Positions 1-5,251 of a DNA stretch of 5,251 bases are shown piece after piece (the first letter of the stretch is position 1; the number at the start of each line of letters is the position of its first letter). The notes under the pieces are model-generated. The model saw nothing but the letters and a program-made list of their open reading frames with translations. It was not told the DNA's origin and did not search any database. The DNA is from an uncultured bacterium (GTDB taxonomy: Bacteria > Hydrogenedentota > Hydrogenedentia > Hydrogenedentales > JAEUWI01): positions 1-5,251 of the forward strand of contig CALAXS010000468.1 of assembly GCA_937895305.1 (NCBI GenBank). Reading direction: 5' to 3'. A program made the position numbers and the translations under genes.

Positions 1-737
1 ATGGCGTTAATTTCCTTACTCGCAACGCCCAATGTGACCAGCATCCCCCGGCTCTTGAGGCACTTCATGCTCTTGTCAAAGACTTCACCGCCCACCGTTT
101 CAATGATGAGGTCACAGCCTTTGCCCTTGGTCAGATCTTTCGCAACGGCAACAAAATCTTCCTCGGTATACTTCACCGGATGGTGACAGCCCAGCGATTT
201 TATGAGTGCACATTTTTCGTCTGTGCTGGCGGTGCCGATGACCTTTGCGCCGAGATTACGGGCAATCTGCACCATCATCGTTCCCAATCCACCCGCCGCC
301 GCTTGAAGGAGTACCGTCTGGCCTTCCTGTAAATTGCCCAGTGTAACCAACGCATGATAGGCCGTGAGATATTGACAGGGAATGGCTGCGGCCTCATGCC
401 AGTTCAGTTGTTCCGGCTTGGGCATGACCTGAATCTGTGGCGCAATGACATAATCACTATAGCCACTATCGCAGAAAGACATGACCTCATCGCCAGCGGA
501 CCAGGCTGTTACACCCTCGCCTACGGCTTCCACAATGCCTGCTACTTCAAAGCCAGCACCATAGGGTGTGGCCGGGCCACCGGGATAGAGACCATTGCGC
601 TGCATAATATCAGCGTAGTTAATGCCTGCTACCTTGACCTTGATCAGGACTTCACCTGCACCCGGCTCGGGCTTGGGTACTTCGCAAATTTCCAGGACAT
701 CTACATCACCATATTCATTCACCATTACACGACGCAT
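1..737 (-). CDS. NAD(P)H:quinone oxidoreductase-like MDR protein, 3' end outside window
   Basis: Seen: reading the minus strand from ATG at 737 gives 245 uninterrupted codons that run off the left edge. A GGAG Shine-Dalgarno at 747-750 sits 9 nt upstream of this start. The product matches zinc-free medium-chain dehydrogenase/reductases of the quinone oxidoreductase (zeta-crystallin) group. Residues 26-43 cover the start of the GroES-like domain, ending in GINYAD. GFEVAGIVEAVGEGV lies near residues 62-76 and GDEV at 82-85. The Rossmann nucleotide-binding motif is AAAGGLGTMMVQIARNLGAKV, residues 146-166. The cysteine pattern of zinc alcohol dehydrogenases is absent. Known: this family uses NAD(P)H to reduce quinones or enones in the cytoplasm and is about 325 residues long, so roughly 80 C-terminal residues are missing here. 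Inferred: the exact substrate cannot be told; it could also act on acryloyl- or crotonyl-type substrates. Its nearest neighbour, cstA, lies upstream on the same strand but 324 bp away across repeats, so an operon is unlikely. Confidence 0.9.
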   Translation of the reverse strand, partial: MRRVMVNEYGDVDVLEICEVPKPEPGAGEVLIKVKVAGINYADIMQRNGLYPGGPATPYGAGFEVAGIVEAVGEGVTAWSAGDEVMSFCDSGYSDYVIAPQIQVMPKPEQLNWHEAAAIPCQYLTAYHALVTLGNLQEGQTVLLQAAAGGLGTMMVQIARNLGAKVIGTASTDEKCALIKSLGCHHPVKYTEEDFVAVAKDLTKGKGCDLIIETVGGEVFDKSMKCLKSRGMLVTLGVASKEINA

Positions 738-793
738 ATTCTATTTCTCCAGTAGTTGCATAATTTAAAAAGTACATCATTGCCTCGACCTTT

Positions 794-853
794 TTGTCAT
801 TCCCGCGAAGGCGGGAATCACCGGGTAAACCCTCCTAATTTAATTCAGAACGA
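794..853 (+). repeat. REP-like palindromic repeat, family A copy 1
   Basis: The core is a perfect 8-bp hairpin: ATTCCCGC (799-806), loop GAAG, GCGGGAAT (811-818). It is preceded by TTGTC and followed by a tail, ACCCTCCTAA, that is shared with the copy at 3006-3065. The homology with that copy runs about 60 bp, well past the hairpin. It lies in inverted orientation to the copy at 893-938, about 40 bp away, so the two make a REPIN-like doublet. Confidence 0.85.
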
Positions 854-892
854 CGACCCCATCATTACGATTAGCCCTCTTGCATTATTTGA

Positions 893-938
893 GCAAGCAT
901 GTTTACGCGGAGATTCCTGCCTCCGCGGGAATTACAAG
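893..938 (-). repeat. REP-like palindromic repeat, family A copy 2 (inverted)
   Basis: The core is ATTCCTGC (913-920), loop CTCC, GCGGGAAT (925-932). This is an 8-bp stem with one T-G wobble when read on the plus strand. On the minus strand the unit reads CTTGTA, hairpin, CTCCGCGTAAAC, which matches the other copies. The segment AAGCATGT through ACAAGG is nearly identical to the copy at 3990-4034, with only about five differences. It is the inverted partner of copy 1. Confidence 0.85.
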
Positions 939-942
939 GGGG

Positions 943-954
943 GCGGGAATGATA
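943..954 (-). repeat. Truncated family A repeat fragment
   Basis: GCGGGAATGATA is the reverse complement of TATCATTCCCGC, which is the left flank and first stem arm of the family A hairpin. It follows copy 2 after a short G-run. No second arm follows, so it looks like a remnant from a nested or tandem insertion. At 12 bases, chance similarity cannot be excluded. Confidence 0.4.
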
Positions 955-997
955 GGTGGTGTGAAGTGGTTTTTGTAACGGTTCAATCGTTAGGGCC

Positions 998-1034
998 AAG
1001 AGATTATCGTCGGCTGAGCCTCTTCGCAATGACT
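998..1034. repeat. Possible second-type dispersed repeat
   Basis: AAGAGATTATCG...CCTCTTCGCAATGAC has weak arms, AAGAG (998-1002) and CTCTT (1020-1024), and an inner GGCT/AGCC. The ending TTCGCAATGAC resembles short intergenic repeats I know from many bacterial genomes that end in CGCAATGAC. There is only one copy here, so assignment as a repeat rests on resemblance and on its place in a repeat-rich gap just downstream of cstA. Confidence 0.4.
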
Positions 1035-1061
1035 GATGGAATTGGGTATGTACTGGATACT

Positions 1062-2879
1062 CTAACACGAGCGCCCGCCCTCAGATTCCGGCCCCTCAGC
1101 CAATGCAGGCTGCAATGCTGGTAACGGCTCCGGCAAAATGCCCTTCGCCTTATTCCACATGAGCAGCCCCTCGATAATCATCCAGACTTGAAGGCCCTCA
1201 ACGGTGATACCCAAGGCAACCAGCAGGTAATTTTCTGCGGGTAAAAAGATCTGGGTGATCTGATAAATCATGGCCCAGGCCGGCAAGACCAGCATGAGTA
1301 TAGCCGGCGGTATGATGAACCAGTAAGGTTTGTCATGCCGAATAAGGTAAAAGGCCAGGACCAGGAAGGCTAGCCCAGCCAATAGCTGGTTAATAGAGCC
1401 GAAGAGTGGCCAGAGGATGAGGCCGCCGGAGCCTGGTCCCTGTGGGCCCGGCACCAGCGCCATGGTACCACCCGTCACCACCGCTACTGTAGTCGCTACA
1501 TACTTGTTCGTGAGCGGTGTAATCTTGAGTGCGTCGCCCAGCTCCTGCAACACATACCGTTGCAGACGCGTGGCTGTGTCCAGCGTCGTCGCAGCGAAAC
1601 AAGCCACCATAACGGCGATAATGCCAATGGCTAACTCAATGTGGATGCCCAACGCAGCAATCATATTCGCGCCACCCACTACAAAGGCACCAACTTTTTC
1701 CTTTAAGCCCATGTCCTGCCAGCTCCCCCCATAATACTGATTCCAGGCACCCACACCCTCATAAAACGTACCATCTTTTCCCGTCACGCCCATCCCCAGT
1801 CCGGCGCAGCAAGCCAGGATAACCAGCACGGCCAAGGCACCCTCCAGCAACATGGCCCCATAGCCCACGTATTGGGCATCGGTTTCTTTTTTCAATTGCT
1901 TGGACGTGGTTCCCGACGATACCAGGCAGTGAAAGCCCGATACCGCACCACATGCAATCGTGATAAACAGAAAAGGCATAATGGGCGGTGCACCCGCCAC
2001 ATCTGTCGTATAGACTGGCGCTACCAGCTCTGGTCGTGCAATGAAGAGTCCAACCACAAGCAAGAAGAGTGCAACCAGGAGCTGGTGTGAATTGATATAG
2101 TCACGTGGCTGGAGCAGCACCCATACCGGGAGGATACTCGCTATGAAGCAATACGCTAGCAGGATAAGGGTCCACACGACGACCGCTGAACCCAGTCCAT
2201 CCGAGAACCCGGTGCCCGGACCCGCCATAAGGGGCAGGTCGCCCAGCGTAATGGGGAGATGGTACACACCGATATATATCGCAGCGTAGAGCAATACCAG
2301 CGCGAGGATGCTGGGGATGAGCAGTCTGCCATTAAATTTGTATACCCACACGCCCATTGCGATGGCCAATGGCATGGCAACCCAAACGGACAACACACTT
2401 TCGGGATAGATAGAAAAGATGACCGCGATGACCAGCCCGAAAATGGCCAGGACCACGGTGAGTGCAAAAAACAGGATCAGCAAAAAAAGAACCCGTACAC
2501 GCTTGTTCACCATGCGCCCCGCTACATCGCCAATGGTCTGCCCCCGCGAACGAAGTGACATGACCAGTGCGCCGAAGTCATGGACCGCCCCGATGAAGAT
2601 GGAGCCTATCATCACCCATAGCAATGCCGGGAGCCAGCCCCAGAACACCGCGATAGCCGGACCTACAATAGGCCCTGTCCCCGCGATGGAGGTGAAATGG
2701 TGACCAAAGACCACAGACTTCGCTGTGGGCACAAAATCCACACCGTCCTTCATTTGCTCAGAAGGGACCAGCGCATCGGGATCAAGCTTGAATATTTTAC
2801 GCGCCAGAAAACGACCGTAGGTGTTGTACGCGACAATGAATCCGAAAAAGGATAAAACGGCTATGGCTACAGTGCCCAT
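1062..2879 (-). CDS. cstA: CstA-family carbon starvation transporter (pyruvate/peptide uptake)
   Basis: Seen: 605 residues, strongly hydrophobic throughout, with roughly 15 or more membrane segments. Family motifs are clear: FGHHFTSIAGTGPIVGPA near residues 58-75, LPVWVLLQPRDYIN near 250-263, and CGAVSGFHCLVSSGTTSKQ near 310-328. Further on are ATTLDTATRLQRYVLQE and the WPLFGSINQLLAG region. The last 20 or so residues form a hydrophilic, Glu/Pro-rich cytosolic-type tail. Known: CstA proteins are inner-membrane transporters induced by carbon starvation and linked to uptake of peptides and pyruvate. E. coli CstA has about 700 residues; a shorter form of about 600 is common in other bacteria and fits here. 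Start: I chose ATG at 2879 because GGAG lies 7 nt upstream. A longer reading from GTG at 2933 would add 18 residues but has no ribosome-binding site. Inferred: the substrate is uncertain. The sir2 gene ends 239 bp upstream on the same strand, with a repeat between. Confidence 0.95.
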   Translation of the reverse strand: MGTVAIAVLSFFGFIVAYNTYGRFLARKIFKLDPDALVPSEQMKDGVDFVPTAKSVVFGHHFTSIAGTGPIVGPAIAVFWGWLPALLWVMIGSIFIGAVHDFGALVMSLRSRGQTIGDVAGRMVNKRVRVLFLLILFFALTVVLAIFGLVIAVIFSIYPESVLSVWVAMPLAIAMGVWVYKFNGRLLIPSILALVLLYAAIYIGVYHLPITLGDLPLMAGPGTGFSDGLGSAVVVWTLILLAYCFIASILPVWVLLQPRDYINSHQLLVALFLLVVGLFIARPELVAPVYTTDVAGAPPIMPFLFITIACGAVSGFHCLVSSGTTSKQLKKETDAQYVGYGAMLLEGALAVLVILACCAGLGMGVTGKDGTFYEGVGAWNQYYGGSWQDMGLKEKVGAFVVGGANMIAALGIHIELAIGIIAVMVACFAATTLDTATRLQRYVLQELGDALKITPLTNKYVATTVAVVTGGTMALVPGPQGPGSGGLILWPLFGSINQLLAGLAFLVLAFYLIRHDKPYWFIIPPAILMLVLPAWAMIYQITQIFLPAENYLLVALGITVEGLQVWMIIEGLLMWNKAKGILPEPLPALQPALAEGPESEGGRSC

Positions 2880-2886
2880 GAATAGT

Positions 2887-2890
2887 CTCC
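2887..2890 (-). promoter_or_regulatory. Shine-Dalgarno that fixes the cstA start
   Basis: On the minus strand the bases read GGAG, 7 nt before ATG at 2879. The alternative GTG at 2933 has no purine-rich stretch at a suitable distance, so this site favours the shorter protein. Confidence 0.75.
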
Positions 2891-3005
2891 ACGCTATTGA
2901 CTCTATACCGCCCCGCAACAGAACAGGGACCACGCCATTGTAATGTATTCAGGCGACTCGCCCCAAATTTCAACAGGATTGGCTATCGCCTGGAAAGCTT
3001 AGCAA

Positions 3006-3065
3006 TTGTCGTCCCCGCGTAGGCGGGGACCTCCGCGTTTACCCTCCTAACTCAAGTTAGGACCC
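3006..3065 (+). repeat. REP-like palindromic repeat, family A copy 3
   Basis: The hairpin is GTCCCCGC (3011-3018), loop GTAG, GCGGGGAC (3023-3030), a perfect 8-bp stem. Compared with copy 1, two base pairs in the stem changed on both sides (A-T to G-C and T-A to C-G). The tail CTCCGCGTTTACCCTCCTAA continues into a palindrome, CTAACT-CA-AGTTAG (3047-3060). It sits between the sir2 stop and the cstA start. No T-run follows in either direction, so it is not a classical terminator. Confidence 0.85.
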
Positions 3066-3118
3066 ACATATGATGAACGCAAGATCCAACTCCCTTCTCT
3101 TTATACTATTTCCCTGAT

Positions 3119-3859
3119 TTAAGGAATTCGCAACGCCTGCTCCAACGCGGGCAGCGTCGTTCCCGATGGGCCTTCCAAAAAGAAATCCGTAATGGATTTA
3201 GTGAAGTCCGTGGCTTCCAGATTGCACTCAATGATGCACGCGCCATGTTCGCGTGCAATAAAAGGTATCCCTGCGGCCGGGAAGACCTGGGCCGAGGTAC
3301 CCACCACAATCACCACATCACACGTTCGGGCGAGGGCATCCGCCCGGGTCATGGCGTCCGGTGGAATCAATTCACCAAAGAAGACGATATCTGGTTTTTG
3401 AAGCCCGCCACAGGGACAGCGCGGGGCCTTCGGTCCGGTGAGCGTGGGGGGGAGGGGCGTAACTTTTTTACAGTCCATACACTGGATTCGCCTGGCGTTA
3501 CCATGATACTCGATGACCTGGCTGCTGCCTGCAGCCTGATGAAGGTTATCGATATTTTGGGTAATGATCGCTTCCAGCGGACAGAGGCTCTCCAGCGTGG
3601 CCAGGGACTTGTGCCCTGCGTTTGGCTTTTTTTCATGCAAGGATTGACCCAGCTCATACCACAGCTTCCACACCTTGTCCGGGTTCGCCATAAATGCGTC
3701 GATGGTCGCATACTCCTCCGGCGGATAAGTGGTCCAAAGACCCCCCGGACTCCGGAAGTCTGGAATGCCGCTTTCTACCGACGCTCCTGCCCCCGTCAAC
3801 GCGATGACCTTTTTCGCATCTCGCAACCGTTCCGCTGCACCTTGAATCGTAGTATTCAT
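3119..3859 (-). CDS. Sir2-family NAD-dependent protein deacylase (sirtuin)
   Basis: Seen: 246 residues, the normal size for bacterial sirtuins. Motifs in order: GAGASVESGIPDFRS (23-37), which binds NAD; TQNIDNLHQAAG (100-111); YHGN (118-121) with the catalytic base His119. Four zinc-ligand cysteines follow, at 127, 130, 148 and 150, then FFGE (160-163), GTSAQVFPA (187-195) in the Rossmann fold, and ECN (211-213). Known: sirtuins remove acyl groups from lysines in cytoplasmic proteins, consuming NAD and releasing nicotinamide and O-acyl-ADP-ribose. In CobB/SIRT5-type desuccinylases a Tyr-x-x-Arg pair reads the acid group. Here Tyr68 is followed by E-L-G71, so the Arg seems absent, which hints at plain deacetylation (inference). 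The second cysteine pair is spaced C-P-C, one residue tighter than the common C-x2-C. Start: ATG at 3859 has AGGA 10 nt upstream, and the N-terminus aligns with the family. It is divergent from the methyltransferase gene. It might be cotranscribed with cstA, but the 239-bp gap makes this doubtful. Confidence 0.95.
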   Translation of the reverse strand: MNTTIQGAAERLRDAKKVIALTGAGASVESGIPDFRSPGGLWTTYPPEEYATIDAFMANPDKVWKLWYELGQSLHEKKPNAGHKSLATLESLCPLEAIITQNIDNLHQAAGSSQVIEYHGNARRIQCMDCKKVTPLPPTLTGPKAPRCPCGGLQKPDIVFFGELIPPDAMTRADALARTCDVVIVVGTSAQVFPAAGIPFIAREHGACIIECNLEATDFTKSITDFFLEGPSGTTLPALEQALRIP

Positions 3860-3880
3860 TGCACTGTTGTCCTAAATAAA

Positions 3881-3989
3881 TTGGAACTCGTTCCCAAGCT
3901 CCAGCTTGGAAATGCATATCCCGGAGCTTTGCTCCGGAAAACAGGCATGCTCGACCCGAAATGCTACGGCCTCAATCCCGAATCGGGCT
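3881..3989. repeat. Composite palindromic intergenic element, family B
   Basis: Three palindromes lie in a row. CCAAGCT (3894-3900) and AGCTTGG (3903-3909) are separated by CC. CCGGAGC (3921-3927) and GCTCCGG (3931-3937) are separated by TTT. CCCGA and TCGGG (3977-3987) surround one base. Translated on the minus strand it gives LELGNEF, a peptide I recognise from many spurious small proteins that arise from dispersed repeats. There is one copy in this window, lying just upstream of the sirtuin start, so its dispersed nature is inferred. Confidence 0.65.
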
Positions 3990-4034
3990 AAGCATGTAAA
4001 CGCGGAGATTCCTGCCTCCGCAGGAATGACAAGG
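3990..4034 (-). repeat. REP-like palindromic repeat, family A copy 4 (inverted)
   Basis: The hairpin is ATTCCTGC (4008-4015), loop CTCC, GCAGGAAT (4020-4027), a perfect 8-bp stem. It is closest to copy 2, with the T-G wobble of that copy restored to T-A here. On the minus strand it reads CCTTGTC, hairpin, CTCCGCGTTTACATGCTT. It abuts family B with no spacer, so the two may move or be copied together. The minus-strand frame across it encodes VIPAEAGI, a typical repeat-derived peptide. Confidence 0.85.
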
Positions 4035-4176
4035 TGTATAGTTTTTTCCGTAGAGCAACATAAACAAAGTGGTATCAATAACTATCCAACCAAGGCAGAA
4101 GCCACCGCATTTGCTGTGCTACACTATGCCTCCCCCACGGGGAACGACCTTAACAACCCTACTGAGAATGACATTT

Positions 4177-5251
4177 ATGGACCCTTCAACGCAATCTCTT
4201 TGTCCCCACTTCGGCGAATGTGGCGGCTGCCAGAACCAGGACCTGCCCTACACCGAACAGGTGAAAGATAAAGCTTCCATGCTGGAAGATCTGTTCAGGG
4301 ACTACTGGAAAGATGCCGTTGAAGTCACGCCCTCGCCCATTCAATGGAATTACCGCAACAAGATCGACCCCTCCTTTGCGCGCAGGCAATACCCTGAGCC
4401 ACCCCCAAAAGATTTCGTGCGCGAGACCGTCATCGGCTTCAAGAAAAGGGGGCGCTGGTTCGATCCCCTCGATCTGCAGACCTGCCATATTGGCCCCGAA
4501 GGGCTTAGCGAATTTCTCGATGCCGTGCGTGAATGGTACACTGGAAACGACATTCGCGCATTCGATAATCGCAATGACGACGGTATCCTGCGGAACCTCC
4601 TCATTCGTGTGGCGAAGCACACCGGCGAGCGCATGGTCGTACTCATCACCCGCAGTGGCGAGATAGACCTCGCTCCCTTTGTCGAACTCGTGCGCGAGCA
4701 CTTCCCCGCCAAGAGCGTCTATCGCGGTATCTTCGACGGTAAAGCCGATGTGGCCATTGCCGATGAACTCATTCTTCTCGATGGCGAAGAACCCATCTAC
4801 GAAGAAATTCACCTCGACGATGATACCGCACCCGGTGCCCTCCGTTTTCGCATTTCCCCCATGTCCTTCTTCCAGACCAACACCCTCGCCACCGAAAAAC
4901 TATACGGGGCCATTCGCGACTGGGTGAAAGACATCGCACCCAAGAACCTCTACGACCTCTACGGGGGTGCCGGGGGCATCGCTTTTTCTTGTGCCGACCT
5001 CGTCGACCACATCTGGTCCGTCGAGACTGTGCTCCCCGCCTCCGAAGACGGACGCATCAACGCCACCAACAACAACATCGACAACGTCACCTTCATCACC
5101 GACAAAGTGAAGAACTACCTCAAGTGGCGCATTGAAGGTACGGGCCTCGCAGAAAACAACGCCGTCGTCCTCGACCCGCCCCGCGCCGGACTCCATCCCA
5201 AGGCGCTTCGCCGCCTCACCGAACTCGCCCCGAAGCACGTCCTCTACGTCT
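4177..5251 (+). CDS. RlmC/RlmD/TrmA-family 5-methyluridine RNA methyltransferase, 3' end outside window
   Basis: Seen: 358 codons in frame to the right edge. An iron-sulfur cluster motif stands at the very N-terminus: C9-x5-C15-x2-C18, with the fourth cysteine C103. Next come NYRNKID near residue 60, MSFFQTNT (229-236) with the SAM-contacting Gln233, and SAM motif I DLYGGAGGI (260-268). Glu283 is the likely ribose-binding acid, and DPPR (333-336) is motif IV. The frame ends at HVLYV, immediately before where the family has its catalytic Cys (SCN), so the nucleophile lies just outside. Known: these enzymes use SAM to make m5U in rRNA or tRNA. Inferred: there is no TRAM domain before the cluster, so the layout resembles E. 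coli RlmC (375 residues) more than RlmD; the target base is unknown. Start: ATG at 4177 has a weak GAGA 9 nt upstream; in-frame ATGs at 4168 and 4126 are alternatives. It diverges from sir2. Confidence 0.92.
   Translation, partial: MDPSTQSLCPHFGECGGCQNQDLPYTEQVKDKASMLEDLFRDYWKDAVEVTPSPIQWNYRNKIDPSFARRQYPEPPPKDFVRETVIGFKKRGRWFDPLDLQTCHIGPEGLSEFLDAVREWYTGNDIRAFDNRNDDGILRNLLIRVAKHTGERMVVLITRSGEIDLAPFVELVREHFPAKSVYRGIFDGKADVAIADELILLDGEEPIYEEIHLDDDTAPGALRFRISPMSFFQTNTLATEKLYGAIRDWVKDIAPKNLYDLYGGAGGIAFSCADLVDHIWSVETVLPASEDGRINATNNNIDNVTFITDKVKNYLKWRIEGTGLAENNAVVLDPPRAGLHPKALRRLTELAPKHVLYV

Larger units (their letters stand above)
738..1061. other. Intergenic region filled with dispersed repeats, no gene
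   Basis: This gap lies between the start of the quinone oxidoreductase gene and the stop of cstA. It contains two inverted copies of a REP-like hairpin (794-853 and 893-938), a short fragment of the same hairpin (943-954), and a different repeat-like segment (about 998-1034). Reading frames across it encode only repeat-derived peptides such as CHSREGGN and have no ribosome-binding site or family resemblance. I found no convincing promoter. No hairpin is followed directly by a T-run that would mark a Rho-independent terminator for cstA. Confidence 0.75.
3860..4176. other. Divergent intergenic region with two repeat elements, no gene
   Basis: This region separates the divergent starts of the sirtuin and methyltransferase genes and must hold promoters for both, though I cannot pick out convincing -35/-10 pairs. 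A composite palindromic element (3881-3989) directly abuts family A copy 4 (3990-4034). The remaining segment, about 4035-4160, has no recognisable structure apart from a T6 run at 4043-4048. That run is too far from the hairpin to be a terminator. The frame of the methyltransferase stays open upstream through an ATG at 4126, but that part encodes Pro/Thr/Leu-rich, non-conserved residues and has no ribosome-binding site. Confidence 0.7.

Noticed and set aside
354..755. A 133-codon plus-strand frame over the quinone oxidoreductase gene
   Set aside because: It is antisense to a well-supported MDR protein and shows no recognisable domain.
2939..2972. Sigma-70-like promoter for cstA (TTGAAA with TGAATA or TACAAT on the minus strand)
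   Set aside because: Spacing and -10 match are poor (16 nt to TGAATA, about 24 nt to TACAAT), so I could not support a call.
1062..3859. sir2-cstA as a functional operon in acetyl or pyruvate metabolism
   Set aside because: They share a strand, but the 239-bp gap containing a repeat, and no known family-level partnership, make this only a guess.
3245..3991. A 248-codon plus-strand reading frame opposite the sirtuin gene
   Set aside because: It is as long as the sirtuin but runs antisense across it and into the family B repeat. It has no ribosome-binding site or family motif. The minus-strand frame has every sirtuin motif, so this is a shadow frame.
794..4034. CRISPR array from the repeated hairpins
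   Set aside because: The copies are scattered over 3 kb, in both orientations, and are separated by whole genes with no regular spacers and no cas genes.
4008..4048. Hairpin followed by a T6 run as a Rho-independent terminator
   Set aside because: The T-run starts 15 nt after the stem, no gene ends nearby on the plus strand, and the hairpin belongs to the dispersed repeat family.
4186..4812. A 208-codon minus-strand reading frame inside the methyltransferase gene
   Set aside because: It is fully antisense to a frame with clear iron-sulfur, SAM and DPPR motifs. Such long antisense frames are expected where codons are strongly C-ending.

Overview
The window is ordinary bacterial chromosome: four housekeeping-type protein genes, two of them cut by the window edges, separated by intergenic gaps full of short dispersed palindromic repeats. 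From left to right: an NAD(P)H:quinone oxidoreductase-like MDR protein (minus strand, C-terminus off the left edge, start at 737); a carbon-starvation CstA-type transporter (minus, 1062-2879); a Sir2-family NAD-dependent protein deacylase (minus, 3119-3859); and, divergently, an RlmC/RlmD/TrmA-family 5-methyluridine RNA methyltransferase (plus, from about 4177, C-terminus off the right edge). No tRNA, rRNA, CRISPR, phage gene or transposase gene is visible.

All three gaps (738-1061, 2880-3118, 3860-4176) carry copies of one REP-like hairpin family. Each copy has an 8-bp stem, a 4-nt loop and a conserved tail close to CTCCGCGTTTAC. There are four copies plus one fragment. Two form an inverted pair (a REPIN-like arrangement) in the first gap. 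One abuts a second, unrelated palindromic element of about 110 bp in the third gap. Stem substitutions between copies are mostly compensatory, so the hairpin itself appears to be conserved. These repeats account for several small spurious reading frames that encode peptides such as HSREGGN, VIPAEAGI and LELGNEF.

The organism cannot be named with confidence. Shine-Dalgarno sites, moderate to fairly high GC, and repeats of the type abundant in Proteobacteria and in some PVC or candidate-phylum genomes suggest a Gram-negative-type (diderm) bacterium. This is inference only.

The genes do not form an obvious pathway. cstA and sir2 share a strand but are separated by 239 bp containing a repeat, and qor is a further 324 bp away, so each may be its own transcription unit. 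A loose metabolic theme (pyruvate or peptide uptake, NAD-linked deacylation, NAD(P)H redox) is possible but not demonstrated. I do not see a convincing previously undescribed system. The best leads are the repeat family and some unusual residues in the sirtuin and the methyltransferase.
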